Below are positions 38,988-47,269 of a stretch of 64,000 nt of DNA, piece by piece. The stretch covers positions 2,977,260-3,041,259 of the forward strand of contig NZ_CP041690.1 in the NCBI RefSeq assembly GCF_008000755.1, given 5' to 3'. The position numbers and the translations under genes are program-made. The stretch comes from Youhaiella tibetensis. GTDB lineage: Bacteria > Pseudomonadota > Alphaproteobacteria > Rhizobiales > Devosiaceae. The notes beneath the pieces are model-generated. The model was not told the origin of the DNA. It made no database searches and saw only the letters and a program-made list of their open reading frames with translations. Numbering within the stretch: position 1 is the stretch's first letter; each line of letters starts with the position of its first letter.

Positions 38988-41147
38988 ATGCAGGATCCGT
39001 TCTACCACAAGGAAAAGCGCCAGAAGAAGGGCCGCATGCTGGCGGCCGACGCCTGGCTCGATTCCACCCTTTATGAATCCTGGCATGCGCTCGGCCGCGG
39101 TTATACGCGCTTTCGCGACTTCATGTCGATTTTTCGCGTCTCGGGCATCAAGCGTCTGTTCGTCGAGCTGTTCTCGGACGCCCTGACCTTCGGGACCATC
39201 GGCCTGGTGCTGATGACAGCCCTCGCCCTCCCTGCCTTCGACGCCACCGCCTCGGGCCAGTTCAACAAGGCCGAGGATATCTCGGTGGTGTTCCTGGACC
39301 GCTATGGCAACGAGGTCGGGCGGCGCGGCATTCGCAGCGACGATTCGGTGGCGCTCGACAAGTTGCCCGACTACCTGATCAAGGCGACCCTCGCCACCGA
39401 GGACCGGCGCTTCTACGACCATTTCGGCATCGACGTGATGGGCACGCTGCGCGCGCTCGTCTCCAACGCCCAGGGCGATTCCTCGCTCCAGGGCGGCTCC
39501 TCGATTACCCAGCAGCTCGCCAAGAACCTCTTCCTGTCCAACCAGCGCACGCTCGAGCGCAAGATCAAGGAAGCCTTCCTCGCCCTTTGGCTGGAAGCGC
39601 ACTACACCAAGGACCAGATCCTCAAGCTCTATCTCGACCGTGCCTATATGGGCGGAGGCAATTTCGGCGTCACGGCGGCGGCCGAATACTATTTCGGCAA
39701 GCCGGTGACCGACATCAACCTGGCCGAAGCCGCCATGCTGGCGGGCCTCTACAAGGCACCGACCAAATATGCCCCGCATGTCGATCTCGCCGCCGCGCGC
39801 GGCCGCGCCAACCAGGTGCTCTCCAACATGGTCGACGCCGGCTACCTGACCGAAGGCCAGGTGACGGCAGCCCGCCGCAATCCGGCAACGCCGGTGGATC
39901 GCGTGGCCGAGCTCAATTCGCCCAACTATTTCCTCGACTGGGCCTTCGACCAGGTCAAGACCATCGTCGCCAACCGCCCGGACTCCAACAACTTCATCGT
40001 GCGCACCACGATCGACCCCGTGCTTCAGTCCTATGCCGAGGACGCCGTGACCTCGGTCATTCGCGAACAGGGCGCGGCCTACAAGGTCACCGAGGCGGCC
40101 ATGGTGGTGACCGAGCCCAATGGCTCGATCCGCGCCATGGTCGGCGGGCTCGACTACGGCAAGAGCCAGTTCAACCGCGCCATCGTCTCCAACCGCCAGC
40201 CCGGTTCGGCCTTCAAGCCCTTCGTCTATTCGACCGCATTCGAGGACCTGGGCCTCACGCCCACCTCCACAATCGACGACCACCCCGTCTGCATCGGCAA
40301 CTGGTGCCCGCAGAATTATGGGCGCAACTACAAGGGCCGGGTCTCGCTGATCTCGGCCTTCGCCCAGTCGATCAACACCGTGCCGGTGACCCTCTCGATC
40401 AAGACGGGCCGCCAGCCCATTGCCGACATGGCCCACCGCATGGGCATCACCAACGATTTCGAGGTGACCCGGTCCCTGGCGCTGGGCGTGGCCTCGGTGA
40501 GCGTGCTCGACATGGCCTCGGCCTATTCGGTGTTCGCCGACGATGGCTACAAAACCCCCGCCTTCGGCATCACCCGCATCAATACGCTGCGCGGCGACCT
40601 CGTCTACGAGGCCGATCCTGATGCCCACCGCGAGCGCGTGCTTTCCGAGCAGACCGTCGCCTACATGAACCAGATGATGCGCGCCGTGGTGACCTCGGGC
40701 ACCGGCCGGCGCGCCGACATTCCGGGCGTCCCGGCCGTGGGCAAGTCCGGCACGACCAGTTCCTACCGCGACGCCTGGTTCTGCGGCTTCACCGGCAATT
40801 ACGTGGCCGCCGTCTGGTTCGGCAATGACGACTATCGCCCGACCAACAATCTCACCGGGGGCACGCTGCCGGCCATGACCTGGCAGAAGTTCATGGCCTA
40901 TGCCCACACCAATGTGGAGATCAAGCCGGTGTTCGGGGTCGACTTCACGCCCACCCAGCCCGAGATCGTTCAGGCCGAGGCCACGACGCCCACGCCACCC
41001 GTCGAGGAACGGCCGCCTGCGCTCAAGCCCGCCGCCGCCCAGAAGCTGCTCGACGTTGCGGACCTGCTCGACAACGCGCTCAAATCAATCCAGCTTTCCA
41101 ATGGCTCGGCCACCCTGGTCGTATCGCAATCGACGCCGGATCACTGA
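38988..41147 (+). CDS. Class A penicillin-binding protein (PBP1A-like)
   Basis: Bifunctional peptidoglycan synthase, 719 residues. A cytoplasmic N-terminus and one transmembrane helix (about 66-85) precede the glycosyltransferase GT51 domain: catalytic Glu in 'ATEDRRFYDHFGID', then 'GGSSITQQLAKNLFLS' and 'RKIKEAFLALWLE'. The transpeptidase domain has SxxK in 'RQPGSAFKPFVYS', SxN in 'FAQSINTVP' and KSGT in 'AVGKSGTTSSYRDAW'. The C-terminus is Pro-rich. ATG 38988 has AAGGGA upstream; the frame open from 38937 is less likely. Two small envelope genes follow at 3-base distance. Confidence 0.94.
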   Translation: MQDPFYHKEKRQKKGRMLAADAWLDSTLYESWHALGRGYTRFRDFMSIFRVSGIKRLFVELFSDALTFGTIGLVLMTALALPAFDATASGQFNKAEDISVVFLDRYGNEVGRRGIRSDDSVALDKLPDYLIKATLATEDRRFYDHFGIDVMGTLRALVSNAQGDSSLQGGSSITQQLAKNLFLSNQRTLERKIKEAFLALWLEAHYTKDQILKLYLDRAYMGGGNFGVTAAAEYYFGKPVTDINLAEAAMLAGLYKAPTKYAPHVDLAAARGRANQVLSNMVDAGYLTEGQVTAARRNPATPVDRVAELNSPNYFLDWAFDQVKTIVANRPDSNNFIVRTTIDPVLQSYAEDAVTSVIREQGAAYKVTEAAMVVTEPNGSIRAMVGGLDYGKSQFNRAIVSNRQPGSAFKPFVYSTAFEDLGLTPTSTIDDHPVCIGNWCPQNYGRNYKGRVSLISAFAQSINTVPVTLSIKTGRQPIADMAHRMGITNDFEVTRSLALGVASVSVLDMASAYSVFADDGYKTPAFGITRINTLRGDLVYEADPDAHRERVLSEQTVAYMNQMMRAVVTSGTGRRADIPGVPAVGKSGTTSSYRDAWFCGFTGNYVAAVWFGNDDYRPTNNLTGGTLPAMTWQKFMAYAHTNVEIKPVFGVDFTPTQPEIVQAEATTPTPPVEERPPALKPAAAQKLLDVADLLDNALKSIQLSNGSATLVVSQSTPDH

Positions 41148-41150
41148 CGC

Positions 41151-41726
41151 GTGCGCTTCCTCACCCATCTGCTCTTGATGTTCGCGGTTGCACTTGCGGT
41201 GGGCTTCGGCCTTTCCTGGTACGCGCTTTCGGACGGACGCCTGTTCGGCGCCTACCGCGTCGGCCCCTGGGCCGCCTGGCCGGCCGCCGGCTCGCCCACT
41301 CCCGACCCCTATACCCGCGCCCATATCGCCCGCACCGGGGCACTGCAACTGGGCCAGAGCGAGGGGTTGGAATTCGTCGCCTCGACCGATAGCCAGGGGC
41401 GCCCGCTCGACCGCGCCTGCACCTATCGCGTCCACGGCACCACGCCCGTCGCGAGTTTCTGGACGCTGGTCGCCGAGGCCCAGGACGGCACCAACATTGC
41501 GCGTTCCGAGGGCGAGGAGGCCATGCACAGCGCCCGCCTCGCCCGCAACGAGGATGGCACTGCCGTGATCTTCGTAGGCAAGCGCCTCTCCCCGCTCAAC
41601 TGGCTTGAAATCACCGGAGACGGCCCGTTCAGCCTGGCGCTCACCCTCTACGACACCGCCGCGTTCGGCGGCGTCGGCTCGGGTGCGGACACCCTTCCGG
41701 CCATCGACCGGGAGGACTGCGCATGA
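41151..41726 (+). CDS. DUF1214 domain membrane protein
   Basis: 191 residues, GTG start 3 bases after the PBP1A stop. One N-terminal transmembrane helix ('LLLMFAVALAVGFGLSWYAL') is followed by a periplasmic beta-rich domain of DUF1214 type ('GPWAAWPAAGSPTPDPYTRA', 'GKRLSPLNWLEITGDGPFSL'). DUF1214 often lies with DUF1254 in one protein; here they are separate adjacent genes. Function is unknown. It overlaps the next gene by 4 bases (ATGA). Confidence 0.8.
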   Translation: MRFLTHLLLMFAVALAVGFGLSWYALSDGRLFGAYRVGPWAAWPAAGSPTPDPYTRAHIARTGALQLGQSEGLEFVASTDSQGRPLDRACTYRVHGTTPVASFWTLVAEAQDGTNIARSEGEEAMHSARLARNEDGTAVIFVGKRLSPLNWLEITGDGPFSLALTLYDTAAFGGVGSGADTLPAIDREDCA

Positions 41727-42268
41727 TCCGCACCCTCCTCTGGCTGCTGGCCGGCGTCCTGCTGGGCGGCATCATCCATATCGTGGTGATCCTGGCCCTG
41801 CCCTATTTCGCCACCGAAGACGTGTGGAGCCGCGTCGCCGCGCTCGAGGCGGTGGACAAGCCCGTGGTGCTGCCCGTGCCCAAGCCCGGCGAGCCCAATC
41901 CGCTGCGGCTCGATCCGGATATGGTCTATGCCGTGTGCCAGGTGAACCTGGCCGATGGCCCCGGCGTGCTTTCAGGCACCCTGCCGGACGCTTTCTGGTC
42001 CATTGCGGTTTATAACCGGGCCGGCGCGGTGATCTATTCGACCACCAACCGCGACGGCGTCGGGCAGAACCTCGACCTGGGCATCTTCAACGCGGCCCAG
42101 ACCCGCCTGCTCGCCCAGCAGCAGCTCGATGTCGCCGAGGGCCTGCTCATCGTCGAATCGCCCCAGAACAACGTCTTTGCGCTCGTGCGCCTGGCGCCGC
42201 CCCACCCGGCCATGCAGGCGCGCTACGCCGACGCGCTCTCCCAGCTCGAATGCGGTAACATCCAGTAA
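41723..42268 (+). CDS. DUF1254 domain membrane protein
   Basis: 181 residues. One N-terminal helix ('LLWLLAGVLLGGIIHIVVIL') and a periplasmic domain with 'FWSIAVYNRAGAVIYSTTNR', the DUF1254 core. It is translationally coupled to the DUF1214 gene and probably cotranscribed with the PBP1A gene, so an envelope role is plausible but not shown. It is the last gene before the tmRNA promoter. Confidence 0.8.
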   Translation: MIRTLLWLLAGVLLGGIIHIVVILALPYFATEDVWSRVAALEAVDKPVVLPVPKPGEPNPLRLDPDMVYAVCQVNLADGPGVLSGTLPDAFWSIAVYNRAGAVIYSTTNRDGVGQNLDLGIFNAAQTRLLAQQQLDVAEGLLIVESPQNNVFALVRLAPPHPAMQARYADALSQLECGNIQ

Positions 42269-42294
42269 CGCTGTCGAAATCCGCCAACCGGCAT

Positions 42295-42323
42295 TTGCAT
42301 CCCGCTCCGCCGGCCCTTATATT
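42295..42323 (+). promoter_or_regulatory. Promoter of ssrA
   Basis: TTGCAT (42295-42300) and TATATT (42318-42323) with 17-base spacing. The predicted start, about seven bases later, agrees with the beginning of the conserved acceptor-piece sequence CGGCAACGGCTATGGCG. Confidence 0.8.
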
Positions 42324-42329
42324 GAAGCT

Positions 42330-42650
42330 GCCGGCAACGGCTATGGCGATAAACGGCCATCATAATAAACCCATCGGACCCGGGGGCAGTACCCGGCGCC
42401 TCCACCAATTCCCCTGTCGCGGCAGGGGCCTGCGGGGGCGAAATAGGATCGACGAGGGCGTAAAGGGTGTTGCTTTCGCTCGGTATGGTACCCGCCGACA
42501 TCGGGCCATCTTTATAGTTGCCAACGACAACTATGCTAAGGTTGCTCTCGCTGCGTAATGCGGCGCGATCGCCTGAAATAAAGCCCTCCTGCTGTAGCAG
42601 GTAGGAGGCGGGGTTCGCAGGCACCTGGCAACAGAAGCCTGCACTTCCCT
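42330..42650 (+). ncRNA. ssrA: Transfer-messenger RNA, circularly permuted (two-piece) form
   Basis: Rescues stalled ribosomes by tagging the nascent protein for proteolysis. The gene is permuted as in alphaproteobacteria: the acceptor piece comes first and ends in GGCGCCTCCACCA (about 42397-42409), then a short spacer, then the coding piece starting GGGGGCGAAATAGGATCGAC (about 42435). The tag reading frame 42520-42558 encodes ANDNYAKVALAA and a TAA stop. Processing should remove the spacer, which contains the hairpin CCCCTG-N6-CAGGGG. The 3' end near 42650 is approximate. sspB, the adaptor that recognises the tag, is the next gene. Confidence 0.95.
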
Positions 42651-42743
42651 TCACGGCCTGCCCTGCTGTTTGCGCTTGAATTATCCCCCCTGTTTGGGCT
42701 GTATGGGGGCCTCGAATCTCTCCCGTTAAGACAAGGCGCGCCG

Positions 42744-43244
42744 ATGGCCGAAGATCTCATCCGCTATGACATTCTGGCTCAGGAAGCCTTGCGTGGCGTA
42801 GTTCGCAAGGTTCTCTCGGAAGTCGCGCGGACTGGCTTGCCCGGGGAACACCATTTCTTCATCTCCTTCGTCACGCGCGCGCCGGGCGTGCGCCTGTCCG
42901 AGCGGCTGCTCGCGCAGTACGACAAGGAAATGACCATCGTCCTGCAGAACCAGTACTGGGACCTCAAGGTCACCGAGACCGCGTTCGAAGTCGGGCTCTC
43001 GTTCGACGGCCAGCCCGAAATGCTGGTCATCCCCTTCTCGGCCGTTAAGGGCTTCTTCGATCCTTCCGTGCAGTTCGGCCTGCAGTTCGAGCCCGAACTG
43101 GCGCTCGATCCTTCCGATGAAGGCGAAGCCGCCGAGGGCGAGGACGAAGACGATGTCGCCGCCGAGGAACCGGCCGCCGCCATCGCCGCCGAAAACGCGG
43201 CCGAAAAGGTCGTCAGCCTCGACGCGTTCCGCAAGAAGCCCTGA
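42744..43244 (+). CDS. sspB: ClpXP adaptor SspB (alpha type)
   Basis: 166 residues. The globular domain 'IRYDILAQEALRGVVRKVLS' and 'HFFISFVTRAPGVRLSERLL' binds ssrA tags (and, in some alphaproteobacteria, others); the flexible acidic/Ala-rich linker ('DEGEAAEGEDEDDVAAEEPA') leads to a C-terminal ClpX-docking tail ('EKVVSLDAFRKKP'). It brings tagged proteins to ClpXP. It follows ssrA directly, tying the tag to its reader, and precedes the ribbon-helix-helix gene by 9 bases. Confidence 0.94.
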   Translation: MAEDLIRYDILAQEALRGVVRKVLSEVARTGLPGEHHFFISFVTRAPGVRLSERLLAQYDKEMTIVLQNQYWDLKVTETAFEVGLSFDGQPEMLVIPFSAVKGFFDPSVQFGLQFEPELALDPSDEGEAAEGEDEDDVAAEEPAAAIAAENAAEKVVSLDAFRKKP

Positions 43245-43253
43245 TCGCGCGCT

Positions 43254-43466
43254 TTGCAGAAGCGCTCCCTGACCATTGCCGGCCACCGCACCAGCCTGGC
43301 TCTCGAGGCCGAGTTCTGGGCGGGGCTGGAAGCCATGTCGGCCGAACGCAACCTGCCCCTGGCCGCCCTGATCCGCGATATCGACGAAGCGCGCGAGGAG
43401 CCCAATCTCTCCTCGGCCGTGCGCGTAGCCGTGCTGCGCTGGTATCAGCAGCAAGCCGGCAGCTAG
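43254..43466 (+). CDS. Ribbon-helix-helix domain protein
   Basis: 70 residues from TTG 43254. 'QKRSLTIAGHRTSLALEAEF' is the strand and first helix of a ribbon-helix-helix fold and 'LPLAALIRDIDEAREEPNLS' the second helix, so it is a possible DNA-binding regulator, but proteins of this group next to sspB are of unknown function. Its stop is immediately adjacent, with no gap, to the stop of the convergent AsmA gene. Confidence 0.78.
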   Translation: MQKRSLTIAGHRTSLALEAEFWAGLEAMSAERNLPLAALIRDIDEAREEPNLSSAVRVAVLRWYQQQAGS

Positions 43467-46400
43467 TTACTGGCCGGCCGGCGTCGAGGGCGTGAGCTGC
43501 AGGTCGAGCGGCGGAAACGTCATCGGCGAACCGGTGATATCGGTGCTCGGGCTCGAAACCGGCGGGGTCTGCGGCACGGGCGATGACTGCGCGGCAGCAT
43601 TGGCCGCTGCTTCCTCGGCCGCCTTGCGCGCCGCCTCTTCTTCGGCCGCCTTCTTTGCCGCCGCTTCCTCTGCGGCCTTCTTCTGCTCCGCGATCAGGCG
43701 CGCCCGTTCCTCGGCGGCGGCCTTCTGGCGCGCTTCGTCCTCGGCACGCAACTGTTCGAGCCGGTCGACTTCCAGTTCATAGGCCCGCACCTTGATCGCA
43801 TCCACCATCGCCCCGAGGTCGAGCTTGCGCTGCGGATTGGTGAGCGAGCCGGAAAGCACGGCGGTCACCTGCGAGGTGGTGGGCGAAATCAGCCCGGCAG
43901 CATCGACCGTCTCGGTCGGCGTCAGGGAGAACGAGCCGTCCAGCCCGAGATCGGCCAGCCGCAACGAGGTGCCGCCGAAGAGCTGGGCGTTGCCGCTCTG
44001 CACCGAAAGGTTCTGCGAGCGCACCGTACCGCCGGCAATGGTGAACGCCCCCGAAAGCGAGGGCGCGGCGAACGGCCCCCGGTCGAGCGCCAGCGCCACG
44101 ATCGAAGTCAGGGCATCGGGCTCCAGCTCGAGAATATTGTCGAGCCCGGCCACCGTCTCGAACACCTTCGGATCGAGCCGCGCGATCGAAAGCCCATCGA
44201 TGGTGTAGCTCCCCTCGCCGGCCAGCGTCCTGAACATCGCCGCGATGCTGTCGCCCGTGCCATTGAACTGCGCCCCGCCCGTAATGGTCCCGCCAAGCGC
44301 GCCTGCCGAGCCCGGTGGCAGCAGCGCGTCGATCTCGACCTTTTCGACGTTGAGGCGCCCGCTGGCCTGCTTTTCGGCGCTCGTGCCGCTGCAGCAGACG
44401 GCAAGTTCCAGCCCCACCGTGCCCCCGCCGAGCGTGCCGGTGAAGTTGCGCAGGCGCATGTTGCTCTCGTCCCAGGAGAGGTTGAACCGCGCGTCGGTAA
44501 TGGCGGTCCGCCCGCCGACATCGAGACTGGGCACGGCAATGGCGATGTCCCCGCGCGTCGTGCGCGCCGCCTGGCCCACGGCGATGGGGCCTTCCGGCCA
44601 GACGCCGTCGGCCGCCGGAATGAGCGCGGCAGGCCCGGCGATCAGCCCGGCCAGGGAAGCCACGTCGGTGGAGCCCAGCCTGATGTCGCCCGTGACCGAA
44701 CCCAGCGCGCCCTGGCGCTCGAGCCGAAGCGTGCCGCTGAAATCCTGCCCGCCCGACGTTCCCGTGATCTCGCTGAGCGCCAGGCTCTTGTCCCCGCTCC
44801 AGGTGAGCTTGGCGCCGCCCGAGATCGGCGGCACGTGCACACCGCCGGCGCCCAGCAGTTCGGCGAGCGGTGAGGCATCGGAAAGCGCCACTTTCACATC
44901 CCCGGCTCCCTTGAGGGCACTGGGGTCGGCGGCCACGATATTGCCGGTGAACTCCATGCTGTCCCCGCCGCCGGTGGCCGAGATCGAGGTTTCGAAACTG
45001 TTGGACGGCGAGCCCTCCAGAACCACGCGCATGCGCACCGGCTGGCCTTCGGGGAAGAGGCTCGTCGGCCCGAGCCCGAGCTGCTCGGTCAACGCCGCCG
45101 GATCGTCCGAGGCCAACTCGGCCGTTATCGAAACCGGAGCCTCCAGAGCCTTGGCGAGCCCCTGGCCGAGTTGCGCCGAAAAGCCGAGGTCGGCCGTGCC
45201 GGTGGTGCCGGTAACGGTGAGCACCTGTCCGCCCTGGTCGCCGGGCGGCTCGAGCGTCACCTTGAGATCGGCCGGCAGCGCCCGGGCCATGGCCGCCCGA
45301 ACCGCCGGAGGCGCCGACATCGCATCCTGCGCCAACGCCAGGATCGGCGCGTCAGGATCGGTGACGAGCACCGTTCCGCTCGCCGCCACGCGCGGTTCGG
45401 CAAGCGTGCCGGCAAGCTTGCCGTTGAGGTCAAGGCGCGCCCCACCGAGATCCTGGGCGGAGAACTGCGTCACGTCGATCCCGTCCGGTCCCCAGGCTGC
45501 ATTGGCCACCAGTTGCGTGCCTTCGAGGCCGGAGAGCGCAACGCTCTGGGCACTGGCCGTCAGGTGCCCCTCGGGGAACGTCACGGCGAAGCCGCCGCCC
45601 GCCCCGGTTTCGGGCAAAAGCGCGGCCAGCGCCGTGCTGTCGGCAGCCGAAAGCGCCGAGAACTTGGCCACGACGTCGAGCTGCCGCTCGGGCCCGAACC
45701 CCACCGCACCGGAAACGGCGTGCCGGCCTTCATCGAGCGTGAACACGCCCTCCTTGAACCGCAGGTCGTCGCCATCCAGTTCGACGCCTGCCTCGAACGA
45801 AGCCGGGACGTTGAAAAGCGGATTGTTGTCGGCGGGCTTGCGCCAGAGCGCCGCCAGGGCATCGAGCCGCGAGGTCGAAATGCCGAACCGGCCCGCAAAG
45901 CTGGGCCGATCCTCGACGGACGCCAGACGACCGCTGAGCTTGACCTGCGTATCCCCCGGAAGCCGGCCGGTCATGCTGTCGACGCTCCAGCCCTTCCCGT
46001 CCGAGCTCGCCTTGACCGTGATATCGCGCAGGTTCACCCCGCGCATGTCGAGTTCGGCCAGGTCGAGCGCGATCGTGCCGGGCATGGGCGGCACCGGCGG
46101 GGGCGGCAGCTCGCCGAGCAGGCGCACCAGTTCGTAGGGCTGCACGCCCTCCTCCTTGGTCGCATCGCGCGGCGGCAGGGCCACCACCCCGCCCGAAAGC
46201 GTCGCATCGAAACTGCGGCTCTCCCCCAGCTTGATGATGGCGCTGCCCGTCAACCGCGTGCCGGTGCGGTTCTCGTCGGGCACGAGCGTGAACGAGGTCA
46301 TCTGCACCTGGTCGGTATTGGCCTCGACCTTGCTGGTCAGCACCAGGTCCCCGCGCACGCCTTCGGCCCGGTCGGCCGGCGGCGGCGATTGGCGGAAGGT

Positions 46401-47156
46401 GATGTCACCCGCAAAGCGCGGCGCCTGGCCTGTGGAGAAGAGGCCCTCGGCCCCGAGCGAGAATGCCTTGCTCTCGGGCTGGGCAAAGGCCGTCAGGCGG
46501 GTCGAACCGTCACTGTCCATGGCCGAAGTGGTCACCCGCAGCGAATAGCGCTCCTGCCCGATGACGCCGCGTCCGGAAAACGCGAACGGGCCGCGCAGCG
46601 CCTGGAGCTTGAGTTCGCCATCGAGCTCGGAAAGGCTCATGGTCTCGCCCGAACGGGAATCCGCCACGTTGAGCGCGCCGCCCACCACCGTCGCCTTGCT
46701 GACCGAGATGTTGGAGGTGGTCACCTGCTCGGGCAGGTTGAGCCCGCTCACGAAGATGCCATTGTTATCGAAGGCGAGGTTGAGCACCGGCTGGTCGAGC
46801 ACCAGGCTCGTCACCGAATAATGGTCGCGCAGGAAATCGACGAGCGAGAAGTCGGCCTTGACGTGCCCGACCTTGAGCACCGGCGCATCGGCAGGGCCCA
46901 CCGCCACATCGGCGAACTCCAGTTGCGGTGCGGGCAGCAGGTTGAAGCGGATATCGCCCAGGATCTCGACCTGGGTCCCCAGCGCCTCGGTGGCCATCGC
47001 CTCCATGCGCCCGCGGTAATCGCCCCATTGGATGAAGCGCGGCACGATGAACGCTGCCGCCAAGGCCAGGATCGCCAGGATACCAACGACGATGAAAATG
47101 CGGTTGAGCACGTACCGAGTCACCTGAATTTTGCCGGAGTGTAGGGAAGTCGCCAC
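43467..47156 (-). CDS. AsmA-family envelope protein (very large)
   Basis: 1229 residues. An N-terminal transmembrane helix ('IFIVVGILAILALAAAFIVP') is followed by the AsmA N-terminal domain ('WGDYRGRMEAMATEALGTQV') and a very long periplasmic beta-repeat region, probably a bridge-like lipid-transfer groove between inner and outer membrane. The AsmA C-terminal domain is near 950-1150 ('AGALGGTITGGAQFNGTGDS'). The tail holds a helical EEAxxKAxEE-rich repeat and ends Pro/Ser/Thr-rich. GTG 47156 is the outer start; GTG 47123 (giving TRYVLNRIF) is equally credible. Substrate lipid is not known. Confidence 0.87.
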   Translation of the reverse strand: MATSLHSGKIQVTRYVLNRIFIVVGILAILALAAAFIVPRFIQWGDYRGRMEAMATEALGTQVEILGDIRFNLLPAPQLEFADVAVGPADAPVLKVGHVKADFSLVDFLRDHYSVTSLVLDQPVLNLAFDNNGIFVSGLNLPEQVTTSNISVSKATVVGGALNVADSRSGETMSLSELDGELKLQALRGPFAFSGRGVIGQERYSLRVTTSAMDSDGSTRLTAFAQPESKAFSLGAEGLFSTGQAPRFAGDITFRQSPPPADRAEGVRGDLVLTSKVEANTDQVQMTSFTLVPDENRTGTRLTGSAIIKLGESRSFDATLSGGVVALPPRDATKEEGVQPYELVRLLGELPPPPVPPMPGTIALDLAELDMRGVNLRDITVKASSDGKGWSVDSMTGRLPGDTQVKLSGRLASVEDRPSFAGRFGISTSRLDALAALWRKPADNNPLFNVPASFEAGVELDGDDLRFKEGVFTLDEGRHAVSGAVGFGPERQLDVVAKFSALSAADSTALAALLPETGAGGGFAVTFPEGHLTASAQSVALSGLEGTQLVANAAWGPDGIDVTQFSAQDLGGARLDLNGKLAGTLAEPRVAASGTVLVTDPDAPILALAQDAMSAPPAVRAAMARALPADLKVTLEPPGDQGGQVLTVTGTTGTADLGFSAQLGQGLAKALEAPVSITAELASDDPAALTEQLGLGPTSLFPEGQPVRMRVVLEGSPSNSFETSISATGGGDSMEFTGNIVAADPSALKGAGDVKVALSDASPLAELLGAGGVHVPPISGGAKLTWSGDKSLALSEITGTSGGQDFSGTLRLERQGALGSVTGDIRLGSTDVASLAGLIAGPAALIPAADGVWPEGPIAVGQAARTTRGDIAIAVPSLDVGGRTAITDARFNLSWDESNMRLRNFTGTLGGGTVGLELAVCCSGTSAEKQASGRLNVEKVEIDALLPPGSAGALGGTITGGAQFNGTGDSIAAMFRTLAGEGSYTIDGLSIARLDPKVFETVAGLDNILELEPDALTSIVALALDRGPFAAPSLSGAFTIAGGTVRSQNLSVQSGNAQLFGGTSLRLADLGLDGSFSLTPTETVDAAGLISPTTSQVTAVLSGSLTNPQRKLDLGAMVDAIKVRAYELEVDRLEQLRAEDEARQKAAAEERARLIAEQKKAAEEAAAKKAAEEEAARKAAEEAAANAAAQSSPVPQTPPVSSPSTDITGSPMTFPPLDLQLTPSTPAGQ

Positions 47157-47207
47157 ATTCCGTCACCCCGCATGAGTGCCCGCCGGGGCAAGAATTTGGC
47201 GCAGCGC

Positions 47208-47245
47208 ACCAAATACAAGAGGCCGGGCACTTCTGCCCGGCCTCT
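47208..47245 (-). terminator. Hairpin terminator after the phytase-like gene
   Basis: A perfect 11-bp stem, GAGGCCGGGCA (47219-47229) with TGCCCGGCCTC (47234-47244) around a CTTC loop, lies 25 bases after the stop codon. On the minus strand it is followed by TTGTATTT, a weak T-run. Confidence 0.75.
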
Positions 47246-47269
47246 CACGCGATTTTGCTTTGAACGCGA

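Noticed and set aside
38973-40907. A 644-codon minus-strand frame opposite the PBP1A gene.
   Set aside because: Shadow frame rich in Gly/His/Val without domains; the plus-strand gene has all transpeptidase motifs.
42530-42743. A protein frame on the minus strand (42223-42654) over the tmRNA region.
   Set aside because: The region has diagnostic tmRNA features (CCA end, tag frame, GGGGGCGAAATAGGATCGAC), so the frame is spurious.
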